A DNA stretch of 64,000 nucleotides, from positions 62,001-126,000 of the forward strand of contig NZ_JAAAMG010000014.1 in NCBI RefSeq assembly GCF_010500815.1, written 5' to 3'. This DNA comes from Jiella pacifica (GTDB lineage Bacteria > Pseudomonadota > Alphaproteobacteria > Rhizobiales > Rhizobiaceae). Below, piece after piece: positions 45,065-53,860 of the stretch. A model generated the notes under the pieces. The model saw only the letters and a list, made by a program, of their open reading frames with translations. It did not search any database and had not been told where the DNA came from. Positions within the stretch are counted from its first letter, which is position 1; the number at the start of each line of letters is the position of its first letter. Position numbers and translations under genes: made by a program.

Positions 45065-46579
45065 ATGTCTTTTGCAGCACCGCCCACCGTCGACCATGGC
45101 TCCGCCCGCCGACCTGCCGTTCGCAACGGCGAACTCGCAAAGACGTTGCGGGCCGCTCGCGAGCGCCTGGCGATGCGCGGCGAGATCGGGCCACGCTTCA
45201 CGCGCGAGCTTTTGATCCACCATGCGGCCGCGTTGAAGGCTGCGGCCTTCATCCTGCCGCTGCCGGTCATGGCAACGGGATTCGGTCTGTCGGTGTTTCT
45301 CGGGCCGCTGCCGGCGGCCCTGTGGACGCTCGTCGCCCTCGGCTGCTATCTCGCTCTGGTGGCGACGGCGCGCCGCTTCGGCAGCGAGCCCGTGCCGGAC
45401 GAGGCGCTGGTGCGCTGGCGCGGCCTGTTCCTCACCGGCCATGCGATGACGGGCCTGTGCTGGGCCTATCTTGCCGCGCTCGATCCGGCCGGCTTCCCGG
45501 GCCGCGAATTCGGGATCTTTCAGTTCACGGTGCTGTTCGTCGTCATCGCCTCGACGGCCATGATCTCCTTCACCCTGAAGGCCGTGGTTCCGGTGACCTT
45601 CGCACTTGCCGCCGTCTTCCTCGGCCTAGGCATCGCCGGCGAGCCCAATGCCGCCCACATCGCGATGACCGGCATCCTGATTGCAGCCGTCGCCTTCTTT
45701 TCCCTCGTCAGCGAGATCCTGCGGCGTTCGGCGCTGCGCGGCTTCGTCCACCAGGCCGAGAAGGACGAGCTGATCGCCGAGCTCGAGACTGCTCAGGTGA
45801 TCTCCGACGAAGCGCGGCGGCGGGCCGAGGAGGCCAACCTCGCCAAATCGCGATTCCTCGCCACCATGAGCCACGAACTCAGAACCCCCCTTAACGCCAT
45901 TCTCGGCTTTTCGGAGGTGATGAGCGGCGAGATGCTCGGCCCGCTCGGCTCCGATACCTATCGCTCCTACGTCCGCGACATCCACTCCTCCGGCCAGCAC
46001 CTGCTCGGGTTGATCAACGAGATTCTCGATCTGTCGCGGATCGAGGCCGGGCAGTTCAGCCTCAACGAGGAGGCCGTCGAACTGGTCGCCATCGCCAGAG
46101 AGTGCCTCGGCGTCGTGCGGATCAAGGCGGAGGCCAAGGGACTGCGGGTCCATGGCGCCTTCGAGCAGAACCTGCCGGCATTGTGGGCCGACGAGCGGGC
46201 AGTTCGCCAGATCATCCTCAATCTCTTGTCCAATGCCGTGAAATTCACCCCCCGGGGCGGCGAGATCGTCGTCTCCGTCGGCTGGACGGCGGGCGCCGGA
46301 CAGTACGTCTCGGTGAAGGACGACGGTCCAGGCATCGCCGAGGCGGAAATTCCGCTCGTCCTGTCCACCTTCGGCCAGGGTTCGGTGGCGATGAAGAGCG
46401 CCGAACAGGGAACCGGCCTCGGCCTGCCGATCGTCCAGGCGCTCGTCAAGCTGCACAATGGCGGGTTTCAGCTTCGTTCCAAACTGCGCGAGGGGACCGA
46501 AACCATTGCGGTCTTCCCGCAATCGCGCGTCCTCGAAGTGATGCCGGCGCTCGACGACCCGCGATGGGCCGCCGAGTGA
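45065..46579 (+). CDS. Membrane histidine kinase, DivJ/PleC/PdhS type
   Basis: About 504 residues with five to six membrane helices, a short coiled linker, and kinase core: H-box FLATMSHELRTPLNAILGFSE near residue 270, N-box NLLSNAVKF near 387, G-box TGLGLPIVQ near 448. The H-box is of the DivJ/PleC/PdhS group, whose members phosphorylate DivK in alphaproteobacteria. No PAS domain is seen, unlike PleC. The partner is not encoded next to it. Start uncertain: ATG 45065, TTG 45005 or ATG 45176. Confidence 0.87.
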   Translation: MSFAAPPTVDHGSARRPAVRNGELAKTLRAARERLAMRGEIGPRFTRELLIHHAAALKAAAFILPLPVMATGFGLSVFLGPLPAALWTLVALGCYLALVATARRFGSEPVPDEALVRWRGLFLTGHAMTGLCWAYLAALDPAGFPGREFGIFQFTVLFVVIASTAMISFTLKAVVPVTFALAAVFLGLGIAGEPNAAHIAMTGILIAAVAFFSLVSEILRRSALRGFVHQAEKDELIAELETAQVISDEARRRAEEANLAKSRFLATMSHELRTPLNAILGFSEVMSGEMLGPLGSDTYRSYVRDIHSSGQHLLGLINEILDLSRIEAGQFSLNEEAVELVAIARECLGVVRIKAEAKGLRVHGAFEQNLPALWADERAVRQIILNLLSNAVKFTPRGGEIVVSVGWTAGAGQYVSVKDDGPGIAEAEIPLVLSTFGQGSVAMKSAEQGTGLGLPIVQALVKLHNGGFQLRSKLREGTETIAVFPQSRVLEVMPALDDPRWAAE

Positions 46580-46675
46580 TCCGGCATGGCGGGAACGCCC
46601 GCTCTCGGTTGCGTCCCGGGCTTAACGTCGCCATATGGGCGGGAATTGACACGCCCAACTTCGAGCCGAATTTCG

Positions 46676-46921
46676 ATGGCGATCGAAAGCCCCTGCATTC
46701 GGACCTGCAGCATCGACCCCGCGACCGAGCTGTGTCGCGGCTGTGGGCGCACGATCGCGGAGATCGCCGGCTGGGCATCGTTTTCGCCCGAGACGCGTCG
46801 GACCATCATGGCAAGGCTCAGCGAGCCGGCAACCAGTCCGCCCGCACCTTCGAGAGACCGGCCCTGTTCGGCACGAGACGTGCGAAGGCAGAGGACCGCA
46901 GCGAGCGCCGATGCGTCGTGA
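46676..46921 (+). CDS. DUF1289 small cysteine-rich protein
   Basis: An 81-residue protein with MAIESPCIRTCSIDP, LCRGCGRTIAEIAGW and RRTIMARL, the DUF1289 signature (Fe-S or zinc binding by four Cys is likely). The C-terminus is disordered. It overlaps the aspartic-protease gene by 11 bases, a pairing seen often in Hyphomicrobiales. Confidence 0.87.
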   Translation: MAIESPCIRTCSIDPATELCRGCGRTIAEIAGWASFSPETRRTIMARLSEPATSPPAPSRDRPCSARDVRRQRTAASADAS

Positions 46922-47621
46922 CCTGATTCTGTATTTCGTACTCGGTGCGCTGGCGCTGACGCTGGTGCTGCTCGTGACCAACGGGGACGGCACGATCCTC
47001 GGTCTCGGCGAGGACAGTTTCGCGCATCTGGCCCGGCTCGCCATTTTCGGTCTCGCCATCGGCGCCGTCGTGGTGATGTCCGCGCGGTTCCGCTTCGGGC
47101 AGATGCTGCGCAATGTCCTGATCTGGACCGCCGTCTTCGGGGCGGTGATCGGCGTCTATGCCTTCCAGCCGGAATTCCTGGCCTTGAAGAACCGTGTCTT
47201 CGCCGTGTTGATGCCCGGCAGCGTGGTGTCCCTCGGCGAGGAGGGCGGGCATCGCCGTTTCATGGCGACGCGGGCCGCCGATGGACATTTCTATCTCGAT
47301 GGCGCGATCGACGGCGAACCGACGACCTTCATCGTCGACACCGGCGCCTCGGTGGTTGCGATGGATGCCGAGACGGCACGATCGGTCGGCGTCGATCTCT
47401 CGCGGCTGAGCTTCTCCAATGAGGTCATGACCGCCAACGGCATCGCCAAGGCGGCGCCGATCCGGCTCCAATCGGTCACCATCGGCGGGATCACTCGAAC
47501 CAATGTCGCGGCCGCCGTCACCGAAGGGCCGGGCCTCGACACGGTGCTCCTCGGCATGAGCTTCCTCGGGACATTGACGTCCTACGACTTTCGCGGCGAC
47601 CGGCTGGTGATGACGGACTGA
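46911..47621 (+). CDS. Membrane-anchored aspartic protease (TIGR02281, clan AA)
   Basis: A 236-residue protein with three N-terminal membrane helices and a retropepsin-like domain: TFIVDTGASVVAMDAETA holds the catalytic Asp, and VLLGMSFLGTL is the family flap/hydrophobic-Gly motif. Probably acts as a dimer in the periplasm. Start ATG 46911 overlaps DUF1289. Confidence 0.87.
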   Translation: MRRDLILYFVLGALALTLVLLVTNGDGTILGLGEDSFAHLARLAIFGLAIGAVVVMSARFRFGQMLRNVLIWTAVFGAVIGVYAFQPEFLALKNRVFAVLMPGSVVSLGEEGGHRRFMATRAADGHFYLDGAIDGEPTTFIVDTGASVVAMDAETARSVGVDLSRLSFSNEVMTANGIAKAAPIRLQSVTIGGITRTNVAAAVTEGPGLDTVLLGMSFLGTLTSYDFRGDRLVMTD

Positions 47622-47639
47622 ACGGAATCGGGGCCGACG

Positions 47640-48464
47640 TCAGATCAGGCTCCAGGCAAACCGCGCCGCGACGATCAACAGGAAGCAGCCGAAGCCGAGT
47701 TCCAACTGCCTGCGAGACAGCCGGTGCGCCAGCGCCGCGCCGAGCGGCACAGCGAGGATGGAAGCGGGCGCGACCAGCGCAACGGCGAAGACGTTGACGT
47801 AGCCAAGGCTGAAGGCCGGCAAAGCCGCCTCGCCCCAGCCGCCGGCGATGTAGGTCAGGAGCCCCGGTACGGCGATCAACGCGCCGACGCCGGCGCTCGT
47901 CGCCACCGCCTGGTGGATCGACCGGCCGTAGAGCGTCATGAAGGTGTTGTTGAGAACGCCGCCGCCAATCCCCATCAGCGCCGACAAGATGCCGATGATC
48001 AAGCCGGCGACGAAGCGGCCGAACCCGCCCGGCAGATCGTCGCCGAGCCGGAAGGACAGCCGGCCGACCAGCATCTTCAAACCCAGGAGAAAGGCGAGCG
48101 TGGCGAAGATCGCCCGGAGTTCCGCCGAACTCGCCACCGAGGCGGTGAGCGCGCCGACGACGGCACCGAGAGGAATCGCCAACAGCCATTGCTTCAACAG
48201 GGTCGTATCCACGGCGCCGCGCCTCAGATGCGACGTCAGCGACCGGATCGACGTCGGCACGATGATGGCGATCGACGAGCCGACGGCGAGATGCATCGAG
48301 ACGAGATGACTGACGCCGAGCGTCTCGAAGGTCTGGTAGAGCACCGGGACGAAGATCGCCCCGCCGCCGATGCCGAACAGGCCGGCCAGGAAGCCGGCTG
48401 CCGCGGCGGCGACAAGAAGGGTCGCGATGATAGGAATGAGGCTGACGCCGTCGGGGATGGTCAT
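47640..48464 (-). CDS. TauE/SafE-family membrane transporter
   Basis: A 274-residue protein with about eight helices and the repeated motif GLFGIGGGAIFVPVL near the N-terminus and SALMGIGGGVLNNTFM later. TauE/SafE proteins export or import sulfonates or sulfite; the actual substrate is not known. Convergent with the protease gene. Confidence 0.88.
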   Translation of the reverse strand: MTIPDGVSLIPIIATLLVAAAAAGFLAGLFGIGGGAIFVPVLYQTFETLGVSHLVSMHLAVGSSIAIIVPTSIRSLTSHLRRGAVDTTLLKQWLLAIPLGAVVGALTASVASSAELRAIFATLAFLLGLKMLVGRLSFRLGDDLPGGFGRFVAGLIIGILSALMGIGGGVLNNTFMTLYGRSIHQAVATSAGVGALIAVPGLLTYIAGGWGEAALPAFSLGYVNVFAVALVAPASILAVPLGAALAHRLSRRQLELGFGCFLLIVAARFAWSLI

Positions 48465-48546
48465 TGCAACGGCCTAGCCGATGCAGGCGGCCCGATGCAC
48501 CAACTTTCGTAAGGCGACCGTCGCGTTCTCCACCGATGGCGCCGAA

Positions 48547-50091
48547 TCACGTCTGCGCCGCCGCCGGCTCCCGCCGAGCCGCCTTGCCGGAGAGCCTGAT
48601 CTCGAAGCGCGTACCGGGGCGATCGCGGGCCGCAAGCTTGATCTCTCCGCCGTGGGCCTCGACGATCTCCGCGGCGATCGGCAGGCCGAGACCGGTTCCG
48701 CCCGAGCGGGCGGAACCGCGAAAGGCCTTGAAGAGATTTTCGCGGGCGACTTCGGGAAGCCCTGGGCCGGTGTCCTCGACGAACATCTGCAACTCGCCCC
48801 AGCCGCCCGGCCCGGCCGCCTGAAGCTCAGCGCCGATCCGGATCTGCCGAACCACCACGGAGGGATCCTCGGCAAGGCTCGTCAGGGCTTCGACCGCATT
48901 GCGGCACAGATTGAGCATGACCCGGTGGAACTGGTCCGGATCGACCATGGCGAGAAGATCGGCCGGCACCGCGTTGACCAGCCCGATCCCCGACTTCGGG
49001 TCGAGGGCGAGGCTCTCATAGACGTCTTCGGCGAGCAGCCTCAGCCGGACCTCGCGGCGCACCGGCGCGCTCTCCACCGCCCGGCCGTAAGCCAGCACCG
49101 ACTGGGTATAATGCAGCGCCCGATCGAGACTGCGCAGAAGCAGGGGAGCGAAGCGCTGCACCGTCGGATCCTCGACCGCGGCCAGACGGTCGGAGATCAT
49201 CTGGCTGGAGGCGAGGATGTTGCGCAGGTCGTGATTGATCTTCGAGACGGCGAGGCCGAGTTCGGCGAGGTGGCGCTGCTCGCGCAGGGTCTCGTTCAGC
49301 CGCCGCTGCATTTCGGCGAGTTCGCCCTCGGCGACGCCGATCTCGTCGGATCGGCGATTCGGCTTGATGATCCGGTCCGGGTCGGTCGGATTGGCGCCGA
49401 AACTGACCATCGACCGGGTCATGTTGAGGATCGGCCGCACGAGATAACGGCTGATCGCGGTGTAGACCAGGAGCGCGGCGAAGAGTGCGATCGACAGGGA
49501 CAACAGGAAGACGTTGCGGGAATAGACGAGCATCGCCCGGCGCAAAGGCCGCTCGGCCATCACCACTTCGGCGCGCACGGCCTCCTCGCCCACCTCGCCC
49601 TGAACCCGCATCGTCCGATTACCGCCGAACAGCAGCGTGTCGAAGGCGCCGAAGATCATGTCCATCGCCGACTGGTCGGACAGAGAGATCTGGACGTCCG
49701 GGATGCCGACGGTCTCGGCCCGCGCCAGAAGCCGCGAGGCATCCTGATCGTTGATCGCGATCAACTGGGCGTCGAGCGCCTTCAACAGCGCCGATTCCTG
49801 GTTCGGCCCGAGCACCGAGCCGGGGCCGGCGTCGACTTCCTCCGAGGCGAGACCGGCAACGGCGACGGTCTCGATCTTGGCCGTCAGCCAATCGTAGCGG
49901 AACTTGGCGACCGAGGGCACGAAGATCAGCACTTCGGCGAGCATGACGGCGAGCGCAGTGATGACGAGAATGCGCGACGACAGCCGCCGCCGCACCTTCG
50001 GCACCGGCTGGTCGCCGGAAGCGCCCGCCACCGATCTCACTCGGTCGTCCAAGAATGTCCCCGCTCTCGCCCGGCCGCCCTCCCGCGGCAT
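48547..50091 (-). CDS. HAMP-containing sensor histidine kinase
   Basis: About 514 residues: a transmembrane helix (ILVITALAVMLAEVLIFVP), a periplasmic sensor region of about 130 residues, a second helix (VFLLSLSIALFAALLVYTAI), HAMP, then kinase core with HDLRN at about residue 287 (KINHDLRNILASSQ), N-box MLNLCRNAVEAL and GTGLGLPIAAEIVEAHGG. No response regulator is adjacent. ATG 50091 is used; a GTG at 50136 is in frame. Confidence 0.87.
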   Translation of the reverse strand: MPREGGRARAGTFLDDRVRSVAGASGDQPVPKVRRRLSSRILVITALAVMLAEVLIFVPSVAKFRYDWLTAKIETVAVAGLASEEVDAGPGSVLGPNQESALLKALDAQLIAINDQDASRLLARAETVGIPDVQISLSDQSAMDMIFGAFDTLLFGGNRTMRVQGEVGEEAVRAEVVMAERPLRRAMLVYSRNVFLLSLSIALFAALLVYTAISRYLVRPILNMTRSMVSFGANPTDPDRIIKPNRRSDEIGVAEGELAEMQRRLNETLREQRHLAELGLAVSKINHDLRNILASSQMISDRLAAVEDPTVQRFAPLLLRSLDRALHYTQSVLAYGRAVESAPVRREVRLRLLAEDVYESLALDPKSGIGLVNAVPADLLAMVDPDQFHRVMLNLCRNAVEALTSLAEDPSVVVRQIRIGAELQAAGPGGWGELQMFVEDTGPGLPEVARENLFKAFRGSARSGGTGLGLPIAAEIVEAHGGEIKLAARDRPGTRFEIRLSGKAARREPAAAQT

Positions 50092-50188
50092 TCGACCTCG
50101 ATCCCGGATCCCGTCCGATCCGGACCCTATTCTCACCGCCCGTCGGCCCCCCAGCCGAAATCAAAGCGACGAAACCATCATCGGCCTT

Positions 50189-51613
50189 TCAACCGAGCCG
50201 GGCAAGCAAGCGCACCGCCCGACGCACGAAGGCCTTCTCCGTATAGGGGCGATAGTAGACCGTTGCCGCGCGCTTTCCAATTTCCGAGAGCGTCGGATAG
50301 GGCGAAATGAAGTCGCGAAGATCGGAAACGGCCATGTTCTTTCCGACCGCGAGCGACAGCATGTTGGTCATCTCGCCGGCGGCGAGCCCGACGACACCGG
50401 CGCCGATGATGCGCCCGCCCTTGCCCAGAACGAGCTTCACCAGCCCGTCGGTATGGCGTTCCGCCTGGGCCCTGTCGTTTTCAGCGTAGGGCCACCGGAG
50501 CACGTCCTTCAGCGCGCCCGAGGCTTTCGCCTCGGCCTCCGTGGCGCCGATCTGCCCGAGCTCGGGATCGGTGAAGGTGACATGCGGCAAATGGTCACGC
50601 CGTTCCTTAACCGGCAGGCGGAAGAGGATCGGGCGAAGCACCAGGCCAGCCTGATAGTTGGCGACATGGGTGAATTGCGGGCCGCCGGCGATGTCGCCCA
50701 CGGCGTAGACGCGGCGATTGGTGGTGCGCAGATCGGGGCGGACCTTGATGCCCTTGGCGTCATAGTCGATGCTGGCGGCCTTCAGCCCGAGACCCTCGAC
50801 ATTCGGCGCCCGCCCGACGGCGACGAGAAGATGGCTTGCCGCGATCTCCTCGCGGCCCCCACCCGTCTCGATGGTGATGGAGGGGCCGGCCTCACCTTTC
50901 CTCACGGCAACGACCTTGGCGCCCTTCCGCAGGCTCACCCCCTCCTCCCGCAGCCGGTCGAGAACCACGGCGGCAAGTTCCGGATCGTCACGGCCGAGAA
51001 ACGTCCCGGCTTCCACCACCGTCACCTTCGAGCCAAGCCGCCGATGGGCCTGGGCGAGTTCGAGGCCGATCGGCCCGCCGCCGATGACGACCAGATGGTC
51101 GGGCCGTTCCCGGAGGTCGAAGATCGTCTCGTTGGTGAAGAACGGCGTCTCCTTCAGCCCGTCGATCGGCGGCACGAAGGGCGAGGAGCCGGCGGCGATC
51201 ACATAGCGGCGCGCCTGGACGATCTGTCCGGCCGCCGAAACGGTCTTCTCGTCGACGAACTCGGCGTGGGATTTCACCACGGTGACGCCAAGGCTCTCGA
51301 AGCGCTCGACGGAATCGTTCGGCGCGATGGCGTCGATGACGCCGCGGACATGATCCTTGACGGCGGAAAAATCGACCTGCGGCTCGCCGACCGAAATGCC
51401 GAAGCGCTTCGCCTCGCGGATCGCGGCGACGTGTTTTCCCGCGGCGATGAGCGCCTTGGACGGCACGCAGCCATAGTTCAGGCAGTCGCCGCCCATCTTG
51501 CCGCGCTCGACCAGAACCACCTTCACGCCGAAGGCGGCGGCCGCCGCGGCCGTCGTCAGCCCGCCGGAGCCGGCACCGATGACGCAGATGTCCGGCTTGA
51601 GAATGGGCGCCAT
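50189..51613 (-). CDS. FAD-dependent pyridine nucleotide-disulfide oxidoreductase (MerA/Lpd-like)
   Basis: A 474-residue flavoprotein with FAD motif VIGAGSGGLTTAAAA, redox-active disulfide GGDCLNYGCVPSK, NAD motif VIGGGPIGLELAQ and FAD motif VYAVGDIAG. At the C-terminus the dihydrolipoamide dehydrogenase motif (H-x-H-P) reads SPYPTLSE, so the catalytic His is Tyr, as in mercuric-reductase-like relatives. Substrate unknown. It follows a TVP38 gene by 88 bases, a pairing that recurs. Confidence 0.88.
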   Translation of the reverse strand: MAPILKPDICVIGAGSGGLTTAAAAAAFGVKVVLVERGKMGGDCLNYGCVPSKALIAAGKHVAAIREAKRFGISVGEPQVDFSAVKDHVRGVIDAIAPNDSVERFESLGVTVVKSHAEFVDEKTVSAAGQIVQARRYVIAAGSSPFVPPIDGLKETPFFTNETIFDLRERPDHLVVIGGGPIGLELAQAHRRLGSKVTVVEAGTFLGRDDPELAAVVLDRLREEGVSLRKGAKVVAVRKGEAGPSITIETGGGREEIAASHLLVAVGRAPNVEGLGLKAASIDYDAKGIKVRPDLRTTNRRVYAVGDIAGGPQFTHVANYQAGLVLRPILFRLPVKERRDHLPHVTFTDPELGQIGATEAEAKASGALKDVLRWPYAENDRAQAERHTDGLVKLVLGKGGRIIGAGVVGLAAGEMTNMLSLAVGKNMAVSDLRDFISPYPTLSEIGKRAATVYYRPYTEKAFVRRAVRLLARLG

Positions 51614-51701
51614 CGCCGCTCCTCCCTCGTTGTCAGAATTTCCTCATATCTGGCATCGGCGGCCCGAACGGAACGTCCGGGCCGCCGTCGGTCTCGACGT
51701 T

Positions 51702-52529
51702 TCAGGCCGCGCGTTTGCGCAGCACCGTCTTCTTCAGCACCACGCCGAGAATGGCCAGCGCGGCGAGGCCGACAAGGGCGATGGTCATTTCCGGCGTCAC
51801 CAGATCCCCGATCGAAACGTCGTTCTCGCCGGCATTGACCAGTGCCTGATCGAGACCTGAGCCGAGAAATGCATAGACCATCGAGCCGGGGATGATGCCG
51901 AGAAAGGTGGTGACGACATAGGTGCCGAGCGTCACGTCGAAGAAGGCCGGGGCGACATTGACGACGAAGAAGGGCAAAACGGGCGTCAGCCTGAGGATCA
52001 GGAGATAGGCGAAGGCGTCGTCGCGGAACCCTGCGGCAAAGCGCGCAATGGCACCGCCGGACTTCTTGCGCAGGACGTCGCCGAAGGCGGTGCGCGCGGC
52101 GAGGAACAGGATGGTCGCGCCCAGAGTGGCGCCGATCACCGTCAGCGTCCCGCCGATCAGCCAGCCGAACAGGAAGCCGGAGGCGACCGTCACCAGCGAG
52201 GCGGCGGGAAAGGACACCGCGACGAGCCCGGCATAGAGGAGGATGAAACCAAGGCCGGAAAGAAAGACGTTGGCCGAGACCCATTCCTTCAACACGTCCC
52301 GGCTGTCGAGGAAGGCCTGCAGCGAGAGATAGCGGTGAAGGCCCAGCATGTAGGCGGTGGCCAGCGCCGCGAGGAGAACCAGGATCGGCAGGTAGCGCGA
52401 GAGGCCGGAAGACTTGGTCGAGCCGACCGTCCCCGACGCCGCCTTCGATGCGGGATCGGCGCCGCCTGCCACATCGGCAGCCGACGCTTCAGCTCTCGGG
52501 TCGTTCGGCTTCGGCCTTGCGATCGGCAT
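51702..52529 (-). CDS. TVP38/TMEM64 (SNARE-associated, DedA-like) membrane protein
   Basis: A 275-residue membrane protein with six helices. The VTT/DedA core is visible (FPAASLVTVASGFLFGWLIG, RLTPVLPFFVVNVAPAFF). N-terminal 40 residues are Pro/Ala-rich and cytoplasmic. Family members may flip lipids or affect membrane protection. Located upstream of the FAD oxidoreductase on the same strand. Confidence 0.88.
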   Translation of the reverse strand: MPIARPKPNDPRAEASAADVAGGADPASKAASGTVGSTKSSGLSRYLPILVLLAALATAYMLGLHRYLSLQAFLDSRDVLKEWVSANVFLSGLGFILLYAGLVAVSFPAASLVTVASGFLFGWLIGGTLTVIGATLGATILFLAARTAFGDVLRKKSGGAIARFAAGFRDDAFAYLLILRLTPVLPFFVVNVAPAFFDVTLGTYVVTTFLGIIPGSMVYAFLGSGLDQALVNAGENDVSIGDLVTPEMTIALVGLAALAILGVVLKKTVLRKRAA

Positions 52530-52722
52530 GGCGGCTCACGTCTCCGGCTGTCGGACGCAAAAATGCGGCCCGAGCGATTGAACGGCGCTGCCCGGACGGT
52601 CCACCGCCGGTCGGCATCGACATGAACGACTTCGTCGAACGATAGGCCGACATTACCGCCCGGCGACCACACTTTGGGAACACGGTTGCGTCAACAGCGG
52701 GGGAACTACGGGCGCGCCCACC

Positions 52723-53832
52723 TCACGCCGCCCGGCGCATCTGCGAACGGATCGCCCGCCCCTTCTCGTCGAAAAGGCGCATCGCCTCCGGCCTTGCGGT
52801 AAGGCCGATCGTCGTACCGCGCTCGATGGCGATCTCGCCCGGCAGCTTGGCGACGAAGGGCTCGTCCGCCCGGCCGTTGTCGATATAGACCAACGTCACC
52901 TCGCCGAGCGATTCGGTCAGCACCACCTTGCCGCGGAACGGCGCGCCGGCCTCTTCGGTGACGGACAGGTCTTCCGGCCGGATGCCGAGATGGGCGGGCT
53001 TGCCCTGCAGCGAGCCGGAGGTCGCGATCGGCAGGTCGACCTTCGAGCCGCCCTCCGGCACGACGCGGGTGGTCGCCCCTGCGCTCTCGATCTTCGCCGG
53101 CAGGATGTTCATCGAGGGCGAACCGAGAAACTTGGCGACGAAGAGATTGTCCGGCGAATTATAAAGATCCATGGGCGAGCCGACCTGTTCGACATTGCCC
53201 TTGTTGAGGACGACGATCCGATCGGCCAGCGTCATCGCCTCGACCTGGTCGTGGGTGACGTAGACCATCGTCGTCCCCTCCATCCGCTCGTGCAGCCGGG
53301 CGATCTCGATGCGGGTCTGGACGCGCAGGGCGGCGTCGAGATTGGAAAGCGGTTCGTCGAACAGGAACACCTGCGGATCGCGGGTGATTGCCCGGCCGAT
53401 CGCGACGCGCTGGCGCTGGCCGCCGGACAGCGCCTTGGGCAGCCGGTCGAGATAGGGCTCGATCTGCAGGATGCGCGCCGCTTCGCGGACCTTCCCGTCG
53501 ATCTCGGACTTCGGCTTTCCCTTCTCCAGCGTCAGGCCGAAGGCCATGTTCTCGTAGACCGTCATGTGCGGATAGAGCGCGTAGGACTGGAATACCATGG
53601 CGATGCCGCGCTGCTTCGGCGTCAGGGCGTTCACCACCTTACCGCCGATCTCCAGCGTGCCGCCGCTGATGTCCTCGAGCCCAGCGATGACGCGCAGAAG
53701 CGTCGACTTGCCGCAGCCGGACGGGCCGACGAAGACGACGAACTCGCCGGCCCTGATGTCGAGGTCGATGCCGTGCAGCACCTCCACCGAGCCATAGGCC
53801 TTGCGGACCCCGGTGAGCTTGAGATTGGCCAT
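52723..53832 (-). CDS. Sugar ABC transporter ATP-binding protein (UgpC/MsmX type)
   Basis: A 369-residue ATPase with Walker A GPSGCGKSTLL, signature LSGGQRQRVAIGRA, Walker B VFLFDEPLSNLDA, and a C-terminal TOBE/OB regulatory domain (LGIRPEDLSVTEEAGAP). Powers the permease pair encoded upstream in the same operon. Starts 28 bases after the glucosidase gene. Confidence 0.93.
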   Translation of the reverse strand: MANLKLTGVRKAYGSVEVLHGIDLDIRAGEFVVFVGPSGCGKSTLLRVIAGLEDISGGTLEIGGKVVNALTPKQRGIAMVFQSYALYPHMTVYENMAFGLTLEKGKPKSEIDGKVREAARILQIEPYLDRLPKALSGGQRQRVAIGRAITRDPQVFLFDEPLSNLDAALRVQTRIEIARLHERMEGTTMVYVTHDQVEAMTLADRIVVLNKGNVEQVGSPMDLYNSPDNLFVAKFLGSPSMNILPAKIESAGATTRVVPEGGSKVDLPIATSGSLQGKPAHLGIRPEDLSVTEEAGAPFRGKVVLTESLGEVTLVYIDNGRADEPFVAKLPGEIAIERGTTIGLTARPEAMRLFDEKGRAIRSQMRRAA

Positions 53833-53860
53833 CAGATCCTCCCAAATCCGTTCGCGCCTG

